Source: JABDII01 sp963815325
GTDB lineage: Bacteria > Gemmatimonadota > Gemmatimonadetes > Gemmatimonadales > GWC2-71-9
DNA: 64,000 bases
Assembly (NCBI GenBank): GCA_963815325.1
Contig: CAWFGG010000001.1
Span: forward strand, 124,001-188,000
Direction of reading: 5' to 3'
Positions within the stretch are counted from its first letter, which is position 1. Each line of letters begins with the position of its first letter. Position numbers and translations under genes: made by a program. Below, piece by piece: positions 9,421 through 17,767 of this stretch. The notes under the pieces were generated by a model. That model was not told the DNA's origin, did not search any database, and saw only the letters and a program-made list of their open reading frames with translations.

Positions 9421-10305
9421 CTAGAACAACCGCAGCTGCACCGTGAGCTTCCCCGGCTCCTTGTTCAATCCGTCGAGGAGTGCCTTGAGCGATTGGGACA
9501 CGTCCACCATTCCCTTATAGAGCGTGGTATCGGTAGCGAACTTCCCGAGCGTGCCCTCCCCGTTGTTGATGGCGCTGAGCAGGCTGTCGAGCCGGGCGCC
9601 GGTAGTGGTCAGCTGCGCCGTCATCTGGGCCACGTTGGCGGTCACCGTGTCGAGGTTGGTCAGGGCCTGTTTGAAGCCGGGGTTGGACAGAGTCGAATCG
9701 AGCCGGTCGCCCAGGCGCCGGAGCGACGACATCGCCCCGGTCAATTCCGCCGTCGGACCGCGGTTGGCGTTGCCGAACGTGTTCATGACCCGTTCCATAG
9801 CCACCATCGTCCTATGGAGGTCGTCCGATAGCCCCGAGCTCAGGAGGTCGTGCAGGTCCTCGAGCACGGTCGAGGCCTGGCTGCCGAGGTCGGCGCCCAG
9901 GGCGCCGATCCCGCCGTCAACCGTTCCCTTGATCTCCGCGCCCCGCTCCAATGCGACACCCGAGGTGCCCGGATCGAGCTCCAGGGCGACGTCGCCGACC
10001 AACCCTATGGAGACGACGCGTGCTGTGGCGTCGCTCATCGGCTGGACTCGATCGGAGTAGCTGAGCCGCACCAATACGTCCTCCACCGCGCGGAACTCGA
10101 TGTTCTCCACCTTGCCGATTTCAACGCCCGACACCCGCACCGGCGAGCCTCGCTTGAGGTTCCCAATGTTGGTGAAGTTGGCGTGGATGACACGGCCCGC
10201 GGTCAGGCTTCGTCCGCTCAGCCAGATGGTTCCAACCAGAAAGATCCCGATCGCCGCGAGGACGAGAGCACCGACAACGGTTTGTTGCTTGTAATGAAGA
10301 TCCAT
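9421..10305 (-). CDS. mlaD: MlaD-like MCE-domain protein
   Basis: A 294-residue periplasmic protein anchored by one N-terminal helix (residues ~10-30). One MCE domain follows (ANFTNIGNLKRGSPVRVSGVEIGKV..., residues ~40-115), the lipid-channel module of Mla-type phospholipid transporters, then a long helical region with coiled-coil character to the C-terminus. Such proteins form hexameric rings on the MlaEF ABC core and move phospholipids between the membranes. The C-terminal region is longer than in E. coli MlaD and closer to Mce4/TGD2-like forms. It is last of three operon genes, ten bases after the ATPase. Confidence 0.9.
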   Translation of the reverse strand: MDLHYKQQTVVGALVLAAIGIFLVGTIWLSGRSLTAGRVIHANFTNIGNLKRGSPVRVSGVEIGKVENIEFRAVEDVLVRLSYSDRVQPMSDATARVVSIGLVGDVALELDPGTSGVALERGAEIKGTVDGGIGALGADLGSQASTVLEDLHDLLSSGLSDDLHRTMVAMERVMNTFGNANRGPTAELTGAMSSLRRLGDRLDSTLSNPGFKQALTNLDTVTANVAQMTAQLTTTGARLDSLLSAINNGEGTLGKFATDTTLYKGMVDVSQSLKALLDGLNKEPGKLTVQLRLF

Positions 10306-10314
10306 GAGTCTCGC

Positions 10315-11067
10315 TCAGGCCGCGTAGGAGGTGTCTTCGAAATCCCGCTCGAGGAACGCCTGGACGCGTTGGTCCTCGGATTCCAAGAATTCTTTTTGGG
10401 TACCCTGGAGCGCGATCTTACCCTTGGTCAGGAGGGCGATACGATCGGCGACACGAAACGCGCCCCGAACGTCGTGCGTGACCATAACGCTGGTAACGCC
10501 GAGCGCATCCGCAAGATGCGTGACCAGGTTGTCGATGATGTCGGCATTCAACGGGTCGAGTCCCGACGTCGGCTCATCGTACAGCAAGTACTTGGGTTGG
10601 CCCGCGATGGCCCGCGCGATACCGACGCGCTTCCGCATGCCACCTGACAACTCCGCGGGATATTTCTTCGCCACGTCGGGCTCGAGATTAACCAGTCGCA
10701 AACACTCCGGCACTCGGGTCCGGCAGTAGTCCAGGTCTCGATAGTTCGTGAGGTCCGAGAGACCGAAACGAATGTTCTCGAATACGTTCATGGAGTCGAA
10801 CAGCGCACCATTTTGAAAGACGTAGCCGATCTTGGCCCGCAGGTCCGAGAGATCCTTCCGCCTGAGCGACGGCACATGCTTACCATCGACGACGATGCTA
10901 CCCGAATCGGGGTGCAGCAATCCGTTGATGTGTTTCAGCAACACACTCTTGCCGGTGCCCGATTCGCCGAGGAGGGCAACCGTTTCGCCCTCCTGCACGG
11001 TAAAGTCCACCCCGTCCAGGATGATTTGCTCGCCGAAGCGCTTGTGGACGCTGAGCAGCTCGATCAT
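10315..11067 (-). CDS. mlaF: Mla-type ABC transporter ATP-binding protein
   Basis: A 250-residue ABC ATPase that powers the Mla/MCE phospholipid transporter. Walker A is GESGTGKS (about 34-41), the Q-loop lies in YVFQNGALFDSMNV, the ABC signature is LSGGMRKRVGIARAI and Walker B is YLLYDEPTSGLDP; the H-loop is MVTHD. The MRKR variant of the signature is typical of MlaF. The start overlaps the MlaE stop as TAATG, so translation is coupled. No MlaB or MlaC gene is visible nearby. Confidence 0.93.
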   Translation of the reverse strand: MIELLSVHKRFGEQIILDGVDFTVQEGETVALLGESGTGKSVLLKHINGLLHPDSGSIVVDGKHVPSLRRKDLSDLRAKIGYVFQNGALFDSMNVFENIRFGLSDLTNYRDLDYCRTRVPECLRLVNLEPDVAKKYPAELSGGMRKRVGIARAIAGQPKYLLYDEPTSGLDPLNADIIDNLVTHLADALGVTSVMVTHDVRGAFRVADRIALLTKGKIALQGTQKEFLESEDQRVQAFLERDFEDTSYAA

Positions 11068-11852
11068 TAGTGCAACAGGACCTGGGCCAGGAGGGTATCG
11101 AGCAGGAGGATCATGACCGAGCTCACCACCACAGCGGACGTCGTAGCCTTGCCGACGCCCTCAGCACCTTGCTGGGTCGTGAAGCCCATGTAACATGGGA
11201 TGATGGTGATCGACCCGGCAAAGAAGAACGCCTTGATCAGCGAATAGTACGCATCGAACGGGTGCCAGAAGGCGCGGGCGCCGTAGGCGAAGTCCGCATC
11301 GGTCAGTGGCAACACCTGGCGGGCAAACCACCACCCGGATGCGACGCCGATCACATCGGCGATCACTACCAGCACCGGCACCATGATCAGACCGGCTAGC
11401 ACCCGCGGAATGACCAGGTAGGACGCGGGAGACCGCCCCAGGCTCTCCAACGCGTCGATCTGTTCCGTCACCCGCATCGTCCCCAGCTCGGCGGCATACC
11501 GGGCGCCGATGCGACCGGCGAGAATGAGTCCGGTCAGCACCGGCCCGAGCTCGAGCACCACCGACTCTACGACCAAACTGCCGACGACGTAATACGGGAT
11601 GTTGCCGGTAAACTGATAACCGGCCTGGAGCGCCGTCACCGCCCCGGCAAAGCCCGACACCAGAATGACGATGAAGAGGCTCCCCGCGCCGACGTTGTAT
11701 GCCTCGCGCAGCGTGAGCGGCAGCCACGTCCGGACCTGGCCCAGGGCGCGCACCGATTCGGCCACGAGCAGGCTCACCCGTCCCACGTGATCGAAGGTGC
11801 CGAGGAGGCCGCGGCCGATCGCGTGAGGGAATCGCAGGAGCAGTGAGGTCAT
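11067..11852 (-). CDS. mlaE: MlaE family ABC transporter permease
   Basis: A 261-residue permease with five predicted transmembrane helices. It shows the MlaE signature VLVSGFAGAVTALQAGYQF, then ESVVLELGPVLTGLILAGRIGARYAAELGTMRVTEQIDAL, the conserved permease loop that couples to the ATPase. It forms the inner-membrane core of the phospholipid transporter with MlaF and MlaD. ATG 11852 is taken as the start; a TTG at 11876 would add eight residues, and neither has a strong ribosome-binding site. It is first gene of the operon and divergent from mutY, with a ~95-base shared promoter region. Confidence 0.92.
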   Translation of the reverse strand: MTSLLLRFPHAIGRGLLGTFDHVGRVSLLVAESVRALGQVRTWLPLTLREAYNVGAGSLFIVILVSGFAGAVTALQAGYQFTGNIPYYVVGSLVVESVVLELGPVLTGLILAGRIGARYAAELGTMRVTEQIDALESLGRSPASYLVIPRVLAGLIMVPVLVVIADVIGVASGWWFARQVLPLTDADFAYGARAFWHPFDAYYSLIKAFFFAGSITIIPCYMGFTTQQGAEGVGKATTSAVVVSSVMILLLDTLLAQVLLH

Positions 11853-11947
11853 TCGATCTCGCGGTGCAGGTGCCAACGGCCTGACGCCTGAAGGTGGAGG
11901 GTCATAGCGCTCGACTGCCCCCCGGGCAGGCTGTATCTTGGAGCAAC

Positions 11948-12676
11948 ATGGCGTCGAAGTCTACCCCTCCTGCCCTCCCCCACGCCTCCGAATTCCGCCA
12001 GAGACTCCTCCGCTGGTTTCGCCGCCACGGACGGGACTTACCGTGGCGCCGCACCCGCGATCCGTACCATATCGCGGTCTCGGAGTTCATGCTGCAGCAA
12101 ACGCAGGTCGGGCGCGTTCACCAGTACTACCAGGCCTTCCTGGCCAAATACCCCACCATCCACGACCTCGCTCGGGCGCGCCCCCGAGCCGTCCGGGAGT
12201 CGTGGGAGGGACTCGGCTATTACCGGCGCGCCACCAACCTCCATCGGCTGGCCCGGACCGTCGTCGAGCACCACGACGGAATCATTCCGGCGGACCCCGA
12301 CCAACTGCGCGCCCTGCCCGGCGTGGGCCGGTATACCGCAGGGGCGGTCGCGTCGTTCGCCTACGAGCGGGCTACCCCGGTGGTCGACACCAATGTCGCT
12401 CGGGTGCTGCGACGGGCGTTCCACCCTCGGGCCAAGAACTCTCCCAACCTGGCTCTCCTCTGGGAAACGGCCGGTCGGCTCATGCCGAAGCGGGGGAAGT
12501 CGGCCTGGGCCTTCAATCAAGCCATCATGGAACTCGGCGCGCTCGTGTGCACGGCGCGGGTGGCGAAGTGCGGAATCTGTCCGGTACGGGGGGTGTGTAA
12601 GACCGGCCGCGCTACTTTACGCCGGCCCAAAGGCCGAGCAAGGCCACGGCAAGCGAAACCACGCCGATCGCGGTAA
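11948..12676 (+). CDS. mutY: A/G-specific adenine glycosylase (short form)
   Basis: A 242-residue DNA-repair glycosylase that removes adenine mispaired with 8-oxoguanine. The helix-hairpin-helix LPGVGRYTAGAVASFAY and the catalytic Asp in VVDTNVARVLRR are present, and the [4Fe-4S] loop is C-X6-C-X2-C-X5-C (CTARVAKCGICPVRGVC). The MutT-like C-terminal domain that checks 8-oxoG in full-length MutY (about 350 residues) is missing; the protein ends in a short basic tail. ATG 11948 follows GGAG by five bases. The last 65 bases overlap the convergent membrane-protein gene. A MutY-like mismatch glycosylase of another specificity is possible. Confidence 0.88.
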   Translation: MASKSTPPALPHASEFRQRLLRWFRRHGRDLPWRRTRDPYHIAVSEFMLQQTQVGRVHQYYQAFLAKYPTIHDLARARPRAVRESWEGLGYYRRATNLHRLARTVVEHHDGIIPADPDQLRALPGVGRYTAGAVASFAYERATPVVDTNVARVLRRAFHPRAKNSPNLALLWETAGRLMPKRGKSAWAFNQAIMELGALVCTARVAKCGICPVRGVCKTGRATLRRPKGRARPRQAKPRRSR

Positions 12677-13043
12677 GGCGGCCACGCAGCATGAGAAAGT
12701 AGGGAACGTTCTCACCGACGGGGTCGATCCGCGACAGCTTCACACCCACCGGCATCGCGATGAGCAGCACGACGATCGCTCCGACGAACCCGGCGACCTG
12801 CATGACCACGAGCCATAACTCGACGTAGTATCGCTGAATGGTCAGGATCAGCCCGGTCAGGAGCGTCACCAGGGCCCCGGGCGCCACCACCTTCCGAAGA
12901 ATGGCGACGCGGATCCGCGCCACAGCGCCGAAGATGGACGGGTCTTCCCGCTTGGCAGCCGCCAGAACGATCAGGTTCGCCACCTCCCCCCCGATCCAGA
13001 GTGAGAGGCCGACCCAATGAGCGAAGAGCATGAAGAGACGCAT
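12612..13043 (-). CDS. Four-helix integral membrane protein (CopD/DUF4149-like)
   Basis: A 143-residue protein with four predicted transmembrane helices. It begins MRLFMLFAHWVGLSLWIGGE, the His/Gly pattern seen at the start of CopD-like and DUF4149/DUF2269-type membrane proteins; a haem- or copper-related role is possible but unproven. Start ATG 13043 is chosen because the upstream extension to 13154 lies inside the previous gene's 3' end and is proline/serine-rich. It lies about 13 bases downstream of the DUF2203 gene and overlaps mutY tail-to-tail by 65 bases. Confidence 0.7.
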   Translation of the reverse strand: MRLFMLFAHWVGLSLWIGGEVANLIVLAAAKREDPSIFGAVARIRVAILRKVVAPGALVTLLTGLILTIQRYYVELWLVVMQVAGFVGAIVVLLIAMPVGVKLSRIDPVGENVPYFLMLRGRLTAIGVVSLAVALLGLWAGVK

Positions 13044-13056
13044 GAGAGAACGTGGG

Positions 13057-13483
13057 TTACTGGGTTGGTTCGGCCAGGAGAGCGGCGTCAATCGGCTGCC
13101 GGCCGGCGAAGCCGGCGTCGACTTCGTGCCAATAGGCAATATGAGCTTCGCCAAGCTTCCAGCATAGGTAGACCAAGCGATCTTCGTGCAGGGCGTAGAA
13201 ATCCACCAGGCCGTTCTCGAACCCTTTGAAGAGGCAGCCTACCTGTTCGAGTTCGTCGAGAAAGGCGTTGATGCGGCCGGCGTGCGTCATGACCTGCTCA
13301 CGAGCCTGGACCAACTCCTCCGTCTCACCATCTTCGGCTCGGGCCTTACCCGACAGAATTTCATACTGCGCCAACGCGGCCCGCCAGTCGTGGGTACTCC
13401 TGCGTGAGATCACGAACCACCCGGCGCACCAGCGGCAGGGTGTGCTCGGCTTCGGCTATGGTGAAGATCTTCGGCTCGCTCAT
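13057..13483 (-). pseudogene. DUF2203 family protein, interrupted by one extra base
   Basis: From ATG 13483 the frame reads MSEPKIFTIAEAEHTLPLV, the typical DUF2203 N-terminus, and runs ~33 codons. From about 13385 the rest of the family (YEILSGKARAEDG, then FENGLVDFYAL and LCWKLGEAHIAYWHE) continues in another frame to the stop at 13057. The total, 427 bases, is one more than a multiple of three, and the extra base lies in or near ccacgactggcgg. Everything on both sides is well conserved, so a consensus error or a very recent mutation is likely. Function of DUF2203 is unknown. Confidence 0.8.
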
Positions 13484-13564
13484 GGTAATGATGTCTCCGA
13501 GAGCTCCGGATCAGCCTTCGATCCGCGTGTGCCCCGAGGGAATCTGGCTCGTGAATCTCCGTGG

Positions 13565-14422
13565 TCAAGCTCCCGACGACGATTTGAAGTCCCGTAACGC
13601 CGCCGCCGCCGCCCGGTAGCCTTCCGCCGCATATGACTCAACCGCCTCGATTCGGAAGGTGGCGCCGCGCTCGACCGGCGGCCGGATGTACACGAGCTTC
13701 GGACGGCTTGCTCCAGTGCCATATCGAGAACGCCAGAGCGCAACCTGTAGCTGAGTGTTGGTGGCCATGAGGATCGCGGTCGCCTCATTGTACGCTGCGA
13801 CCAACCGCGGCACGGCACGCGGAGCCGTCGACTCCGGTTCATCGAATCCGGGGCCAACATCGACCGCCACGATGAGTTCCGCGTCGACCCCCTGCGCGCC
13901 TTCGAGCGGCAGGACGGCCCGGAGGCCGCCGTCGGCATACCGCCGCCCTCCAATGACGGCCGGCGGGTAGTAGAGCGGGAGAGCCACCGTTGCGTAGAGC
14001 GCGTCCACGAGCAGCACGTCCCGCCCGCGGGCTCCGAACCACACCAGTTCCCGACTGTCGAGATCGGTGGCCGCGACGGTCAGCGGGATTCGGCAGCCGT
14101 CGAAGCTCCGCACCGGCACGAGACGCTCGATCGTGCGGCGGAGTGGCGCCTCGCGTAAGAGCGACCGGGCGCGAAGTCCAGGCAAGAGCGCGCCCGGATT
14201 GAGCGAGGCGATATCGCGACGTCGGAGCCGCCGGACGTCGTGGAGCAATTCATCCGGCGACCGGCCGCCGGCCAGCGCCGCCCCAATCACCGCTCCCATC
14301 GAGGTCGCGACACAGGCCACGATCTCGAGTCCGGCCTCCGTGATCGCCCGCCATGCCCCGACCTGGGCCGCCGTCTTGGCCCCGCCGCCGCTCAGGACGA
14401 GAACGGCCCGAGTCCCGTTCAC
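13565..14422 (-). CDS. Patatin-like phospholipase (RssA type)
   Basis: A 285-residue patatin-fold serine hydrolase. The oxyanion loop is LSGGGAKTAAQVG (residues ~10-22), where the family usually has GGG-x-KG or GGG-x-RG, so the glycine is replaced by threonine. The nucleophile elbow is ATSMGAV, where GxSxG is usual. The catalytic aspartate is in YADGG, matching DGG/DGA. The two deviations leave Ser and Asp in place, so activity is plausible but may be altered. It starts at GTG 14422, overlapping the thioesterase stop as GTGA, so the pair is translationally coupled. Confidence 0.85.
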   Translation of the reverse strand: MNGTRAVLVLSGGGAKTAAQVGAWRAITEAGLEIVACVATSMGAVIGAALAGGRSPDELLHDVRRLRRRDIASLNPGALLPGLRARSLLREAPLRRTIERLVPVRSFDGCRIPLTVAATDLDSRELVWFGARGRDVLLVDALYATVALPLYYPPAVIGGRRYADGGLRAVLPLEGAQGVDAELIVAVDVGPGFDEPESTAPRAVPRLVAAYNEATAILMATNTQLQVALWRSRYGTGASRPKLVYIRPPVERGATFRIEAVESYAAEGYRAAAAALRDFKSSSGA

Positions 14423-14886
14423 GTCGAGCGGCCCCGCTTCTCCCGATACAGCCGGGCACGCTCGAAACGAGCCTGCTCTTCTTCCGACTCCGGAATGAGA
14501 CGTGGGACGCGCCGAGGTTTCCGTTGCTCGTCGATTGCCACAAATACGACGTGCGCGGTATGCGTGTGTCGGCGGACTCCGGTGCTCACCGTCTCGGCAT
14601 ACACTTCCACGGTAATGTCCATCGACGAGTTGCCGACGTAATCGACCGACCCCATACAGGTGACCAGGGCGCCGATGGGAATGGGCTCCCGAAAATCAAC
14701 TCGGTCGATGCTGGCCGTGACTGCGGCACCGCCCGCATGGCGGATCGCCGCCACCGCGGCCGCCTGATCAACCATCGCCATGATCTGCCCGCCGAAGAGG
14801 TCCCCCAGCACATTCTGCATGTGCGGCATCGCGAGCTGGGTCAGCTCGGAACGGGAGTAGGACATGGGACGGGAGGGAGGGGTCAT
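14419..14886 (-). CDS. Hotdog-fold acyl-CoA thioesterase
   Basis: A 155-residue YciA/BFIT-like thioesterase that hydrolyses acyl-CoA. It contains NVLGDLFGGQIMAMVDQAAAVAA, the hotdog helix with the Gly-Gly-Asp catalytic region, and DRVDFREPIPIGALV, then a basic C-terminal tail (KPRRVPRLIPE). Start ATG 14886 (MTPPSRP) or 14865 (MSYSR) is uncertain; codons further upstream are repeat sequence and should not be included. It overlaps the patatin gene by four bases, suggesting joint action on lipids or acyl-CoA. It lies downstream of nadE but is separated by a ~140-base repeat. Confidence 0.87.
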   Translation of the reverse strand: MTPPSRPMSYSRSELTQLAMPHMQNVLGDLFGGQIMAMVDQAAAVAAIRHAGGAAVTASIDRVDFREPIPIGALVTCMGSVDYVGNSSMDITVEVYAETVSTGVRRHTHTAHVVFVAIDEQRKPRRVPRLIPESEEEQARFERARLYREKRGRST

Positions 14887-14894
14887 GAGCGAGG

Positions 14895-15015
14895 AAAGCA
14901 GGGAGTAGGAAGTAGGAAGTGAGAAGTAGGGTGTAGGAAGTAGGTGTAGCCGATGAGGTAGCAAGATGAATGCCAAGTGAACTTTGTCTCCCTACCTCTA
15001 CTCGCCTACATCCTC
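14895..15015. repeat. GGAAGTAG / CTACCTC intergenic repeat
   Basis: Between nadE and the thioesterase gene a G/A-rich arm of AGTAGGA and GAAGTAGG words (about 14898-14948) faces a C/T-rich arm (about 14987-15018, ctccctacctctactcgcct). The ~40 bases between the arms are ordinary. The same vocabulary occurs at about 1.4, 4.6, 5.7 and 35.8 kb. No gene is present here. Confidence 0.6.
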
Positions 15016-15025
15016 AACCCTGCGT

Positions 15026-16798
15026 CTAATAGTCCACCGGCCGCAGGTAGTACTCGCCGATCGCGGTGTGGCTCAACATGGCGACGGTGGGGAGGCGGCG
15101 CTTCCAATGGGTGGATTCGAGCCGGTGGCGGACCAGCTCCACGTCCCGTTCATCGAAGCCTCGCGCGACGACATCGGACACGCGATAGCCCTGTAGCAGC
15201 CAGTGGAGTATCGCGTCGGCCTTGTGGTAGGAAATCCCGAGATCTTCTTCGTCGGTTTGTCCGCGGATCAGGTCCGCCGTGGCAGGCTTGGAGACGATTT
15301 CCTCCGGCACGCCGATGTGCTTGGCCAGGGACCACACCTGGGTCTTGAACAGGTCGCCGATGGGGTTGACCGGCGGCGAGTCGTCCGCGTGCCACGTGAA
15401 GTACCCGAACAGGCGTTCCGTCTTGTTTCCCGTGCCCAGCGGCAGCGCGTCGAGCTCGGCCGAAAGATCGAACATCGTGATCATGCGACAGCGCGCCATG
15501 ATGTTGCCGCGCCTGGTGGGGCTCACGTCACCGCCGATGCCACGGACCAAACCATCGACCCCCTCGGTAATGTCCACCGTCCGGCTTTCGATGCCCAACG
15601 CGTCGATGACCAATTGCGCGTGGTGCAAGCTTTCGGGACTCGACGAGCGATACGGCATGCGAACGCCGATCACGTTGGACGGACCGAGGGCCTCCGCCGC
15701 GAGGAACGCCACCAATGAGCTGTCGACGCCCCCGGAAAGGCCGATGATGCCCTTCGCGAACCCGCGCCGGCGGGCGACCTCGTCGCGGATGAACTCCACC
15801 AGCCACCGCCGGGTGAGCTCGGAGTCGATCGCCAGCGGGTCCTGTTCATTGGCCAGGATCGCCCGGGTGGGTACCGTGGGCGCGCGCGGAGGCCGAGCGG
15901 GTCGCGCCGGCCGCGGACGCGGACGGCCATCACCCGTCGAGCGCACCAGGTGCGGCCACTTGATTTCGAGATCGGCCAGCAGAGGCATATCGGCCCGCGA
16001 GCGCGTGATTTCGTCGAAGTCGAGCGTCACGGGCAGAATTGCCGGCTCGAAGATGGGTCCGCGGACGAGGAGATCGCCTCTGGGCCCCGCCACGAACGAC
16101 CCGCCGGCGAAGCCTTTGCCGCCCTCGAAGCCCACGAGTTGGGACACGGCAACGTAGATCCCATGCTCCGACGCCATGTTCTGCGTCAATCGCTCCCAGC
16201 GGAGCAGGTTGGCCGGTCGGCCCTGGCCATCCGCCTCCGGCTTGAGGCCTCGTCCGGGTGTTGCGCTTGGGATGAAGATGAGCTGTGCACCGTCGAGCGC
16301 CGCGAGGGTCGGCATGACCGAGTGCCAGGCATCTTCGCAAATCAGAATGGCAGCTCGGCCCCACGCCGTGTCGAACGCTTCGACGCTGTCCCCCGATTCG
16401 ACAAAACGTTCCTCGTCGAAGACGCCATAGGTCGGGAGGAATACCTTGCGATGCACGTGCCGAATACCAGCCTCCGGACCGCCGAGCGAGGCATATAGAC
16501 CGGAGTTGTAGAACCGGTTCCGCCACACCTCGTAGAATCCGACGGAGATGTCCAGCGCCGGAGCCTTGGCCCGGGCATGATGCTTGGAGAGATCCTCGAA
16601 CAGCTGTTCCGCCGACAGGGCCACGTCGCGGACGCCACCCTCGAGGAAGTACCCGGTGAGCGCGGTTTCGGGCAACGCCAGCACGTCCGGGGGAGTCTGC
16701 CACTGTGCGACCTCGCGGAAGAGTCCCTCGAGATCCTCGAGGTTCTTGCGATAGGCGCCTTTCGTCGGGCGTAGCTGGACCAGCGCAATGTGGAGCAT
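15026..16798 (-). CDS. nadE: Glutamine-dependent NAD+ synthetase
   Basis: A 590-residue two-domain enzyme making NAD from nicotinate adenine dinucleotide, ATP and glutamine. The N-terminal nitrilase-type glutaminase domain has triad Glu44 (LPETALTGY), Lys118 (HRKVFLPTYG) and Cys154 (ILICEDAWH). A Pro/Arg-rich linker (about 290-312) leads to the synthetase domain with the PP-loop SGGVDSS at 355-361 and later GTGNKTE and LGISYHKAD. The C-terminus is complete. ATG 16798 is preceded by a short divergent region shared with crcB. Confidence 0.95.
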   Translation of the reverse strand: MLHIALVQLRPTKGAYRKNLEDLEGLFREVAQWQTPPDVLALPETALTGYFLEGGVRDVALSAEQLFEDLSKHHARAKAPALDISVGFYEVWRNRFYNSGLYASLGGPEAGIRHVHRKVFLPTYGVFDEERFVESGDSVEAFDTAWGRAAILICEDAWHSVMPTLAALDGAQLIFIPSATPGRGLKPEADGQGRPANLLRWERLTQNMASEHGIYVAVSQLVGFEGGKGFAGGSFVAGPRGDLLVRGPIFEPAILPVTLDFDEITRSRADMPLLADLEIKWPHLVRSTGDGRPRPRPARPARPPRAPTVPTRAILANEQDPLAIDSELTRRWLVEFIRDEVARRRGFAKGIIGLSGGVDSSLVAFLAAEALGPSNVIGVRMPYRSSSPESLHHAQLVIDALGIESRTVDITEGVDGLVRGIGGDVSPTRRGNIMARCRMITMFDLSAELDALPLGTGNKTERLFGYFTWHADDSPPVNPIGDLFKTQVWSLAKHIGVPEEIVSKPATADLIRGQTDEEDLGISYHKADAILHWLLQGYRVSDVVARGFDERDVELVRHRLESTHWKRRLPTVAMLSHTAIGEYYLRPVDY

Positions 16799-16877
16799 TG
16801 CCGCCTAATTTAGTCGAGAGGGCGCCTACCCGCTTCCTCGTGTGCCCTCGTCACCGCCCTACCAGGAGCCACGATTC

Positions 16878-17267
16878 ATGCTTTGGTACATTGCCGTCGG
16901 CAGCGCCGTAGGCGGGGTCAGCCGATATGTGGTTGGCGGTTGGATGCAGCGCCTCACGAGCACCACCTTTCCCATCGGCACGCTCACGGTCAACGTGGTG
17001 GGCTCCTTCTTGCTCGGATTCTTCCTCCGGTACGCGACCGACGCCTCCACGCTGTCCCCCGAGATGCGCGGTATGCTCACCATCGGCTTTTGTGGCGGCT
17101 TCACCACGTTCTCGACATTCAGCCACGAGACCGTCAGCTTGATGGAGAGCGGGGACTGGAGAGGAGCGGCATGGTACGCGGCGCTCAGTGTCTTCATCGC
17201 GTTGGCTGCCATGTTTGCCGGCATCGCCAGCGCCCACGCGGTCATGGATCTACGGCGCAGCATCTGA
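16878..17267 (+). CDS. crcB: Fluoride ion channel CrcB/Fluc
   Basis: A 129-residue four-helix membrane protein that exports fluoride as a dual-topology dimer. It has the family motifs GGVSRYVVGGW, GTLTVNVVGSFLLGFF and the fluoride-path segment GFCGGFTTFSTFSHE with the conserved Phe/Thr/Ser ladder. ATG 16878 is preferred to the upstream ATG at 16842 because codons before it are not hydrophobic and GGAG lies nine bases before it. The DUF190 gene follows after 49 bases. I looked for a fluoride riboswitch in 16799-16877 and saw no match to its conserved core. Confidence 0.94.
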   Translation: MLWYIAVGSAVGGVSRYVVGGWMQRLTSTTFPIGTLTVNVVGSFLLGFFLRYATDASTLSPEMRGMLTIGFCGGFTTFSTFSHETVSLMESGDWRGAAWYAALSVFIALAAMFAGIASAHAVMDLRRSI

Positions 17268-17316
17268 GCCACGCCCAACGCAACAAGTGCCCCCTGCCAC
17301 CACTCGAGAGGCAACA

Positions 17317-17670
17317 ATGCACGGACTGACAGGTGAGCGGATGCTCATGCGCATCCACATCGGCGAGCGGGACAAGCACGACGGGAAGCCGCTGTACCAG
17401 GCAATCGTGGAATTGCTGCGAGCGCGCGGGTACGCCGGCGCCACGGTGCTTCGTGCCATCATGGGCTTCGGGGCCAGCGCCCAAATGCATACGGACAAGG
17501 TGCTTCGTTTGTCCGTCGACCTTCCGATCATCGTCGAGTGCGTAGAAACGGAAGAGCGGATCCGAGAGATCCTACCGGAGCTCGATCAGATGATCGGTGG
17601 CGGGCTGATCACGCTCGAACGCGCTCAAGTCATCGTCTATCGACCAGACCAAGGCTCGTCGTCGCGGTAG
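17317..17670 (+). CDS. DUF190 family protein (CrcB-associated)
   Basis: A 117-residue PII-like protein of the DUF190 family, recognised from RIHIGERDKHDGKPLYQAIVELLRARG, then GATVLRAIMGFG and LPIIVECVETEE. These proteins are commonly encoded beside crcB and may act as regulators or sensors of the channel; the mechanism is not established. ATG 17317 is chosen because it follows GAGAGG and starts the conserved MHGLTGERML. It is second gene of a two-gene operon ending at a strong hairpin. Confidence 0.92.
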   Translation: MHGLTGERMLMRIHIGERDKHDGKPLYQAIVELLRARGYAGATVLRAIMGFGASAQMHTDKVLRLSVDLPIIVECVETEERIREILPELDQMIGGGLITLERAQVIVYRPDQGSSSR

Positions 17671-17713
17671 CGCGGCTACGCACGGGCCTGCCAAGCACCA
17701 TCCCAAGAACAGA

Positions 17714-17747
17714 GGGGCGGCTACGCGTGTTGTCGCGTAACCGCCCC
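17714..17747. terminator. Bidirectional hairpin between convergent genes
   Basis: GGGGCGG and TACGCG (17714-17727) pair with CGCGTA and CCGCCCC (17734-17747) around a short loop, with one unpaired base in each arm. It lies in the 97-base gap between the DUF190 gene and the convergent DUF4384 gene, the right position for a shared terminator. A clear T-run is absent on the plus side. Confidence 0.65.
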
Positions 17748-17767
17748 CCACTGCGCTCCAGCTCAGC

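Noticed and set aside
16799..16877. Fluoride riboswitch before crcB
   Set aside because: The gap is too short and I could not find the conserved core; reported only as absent.
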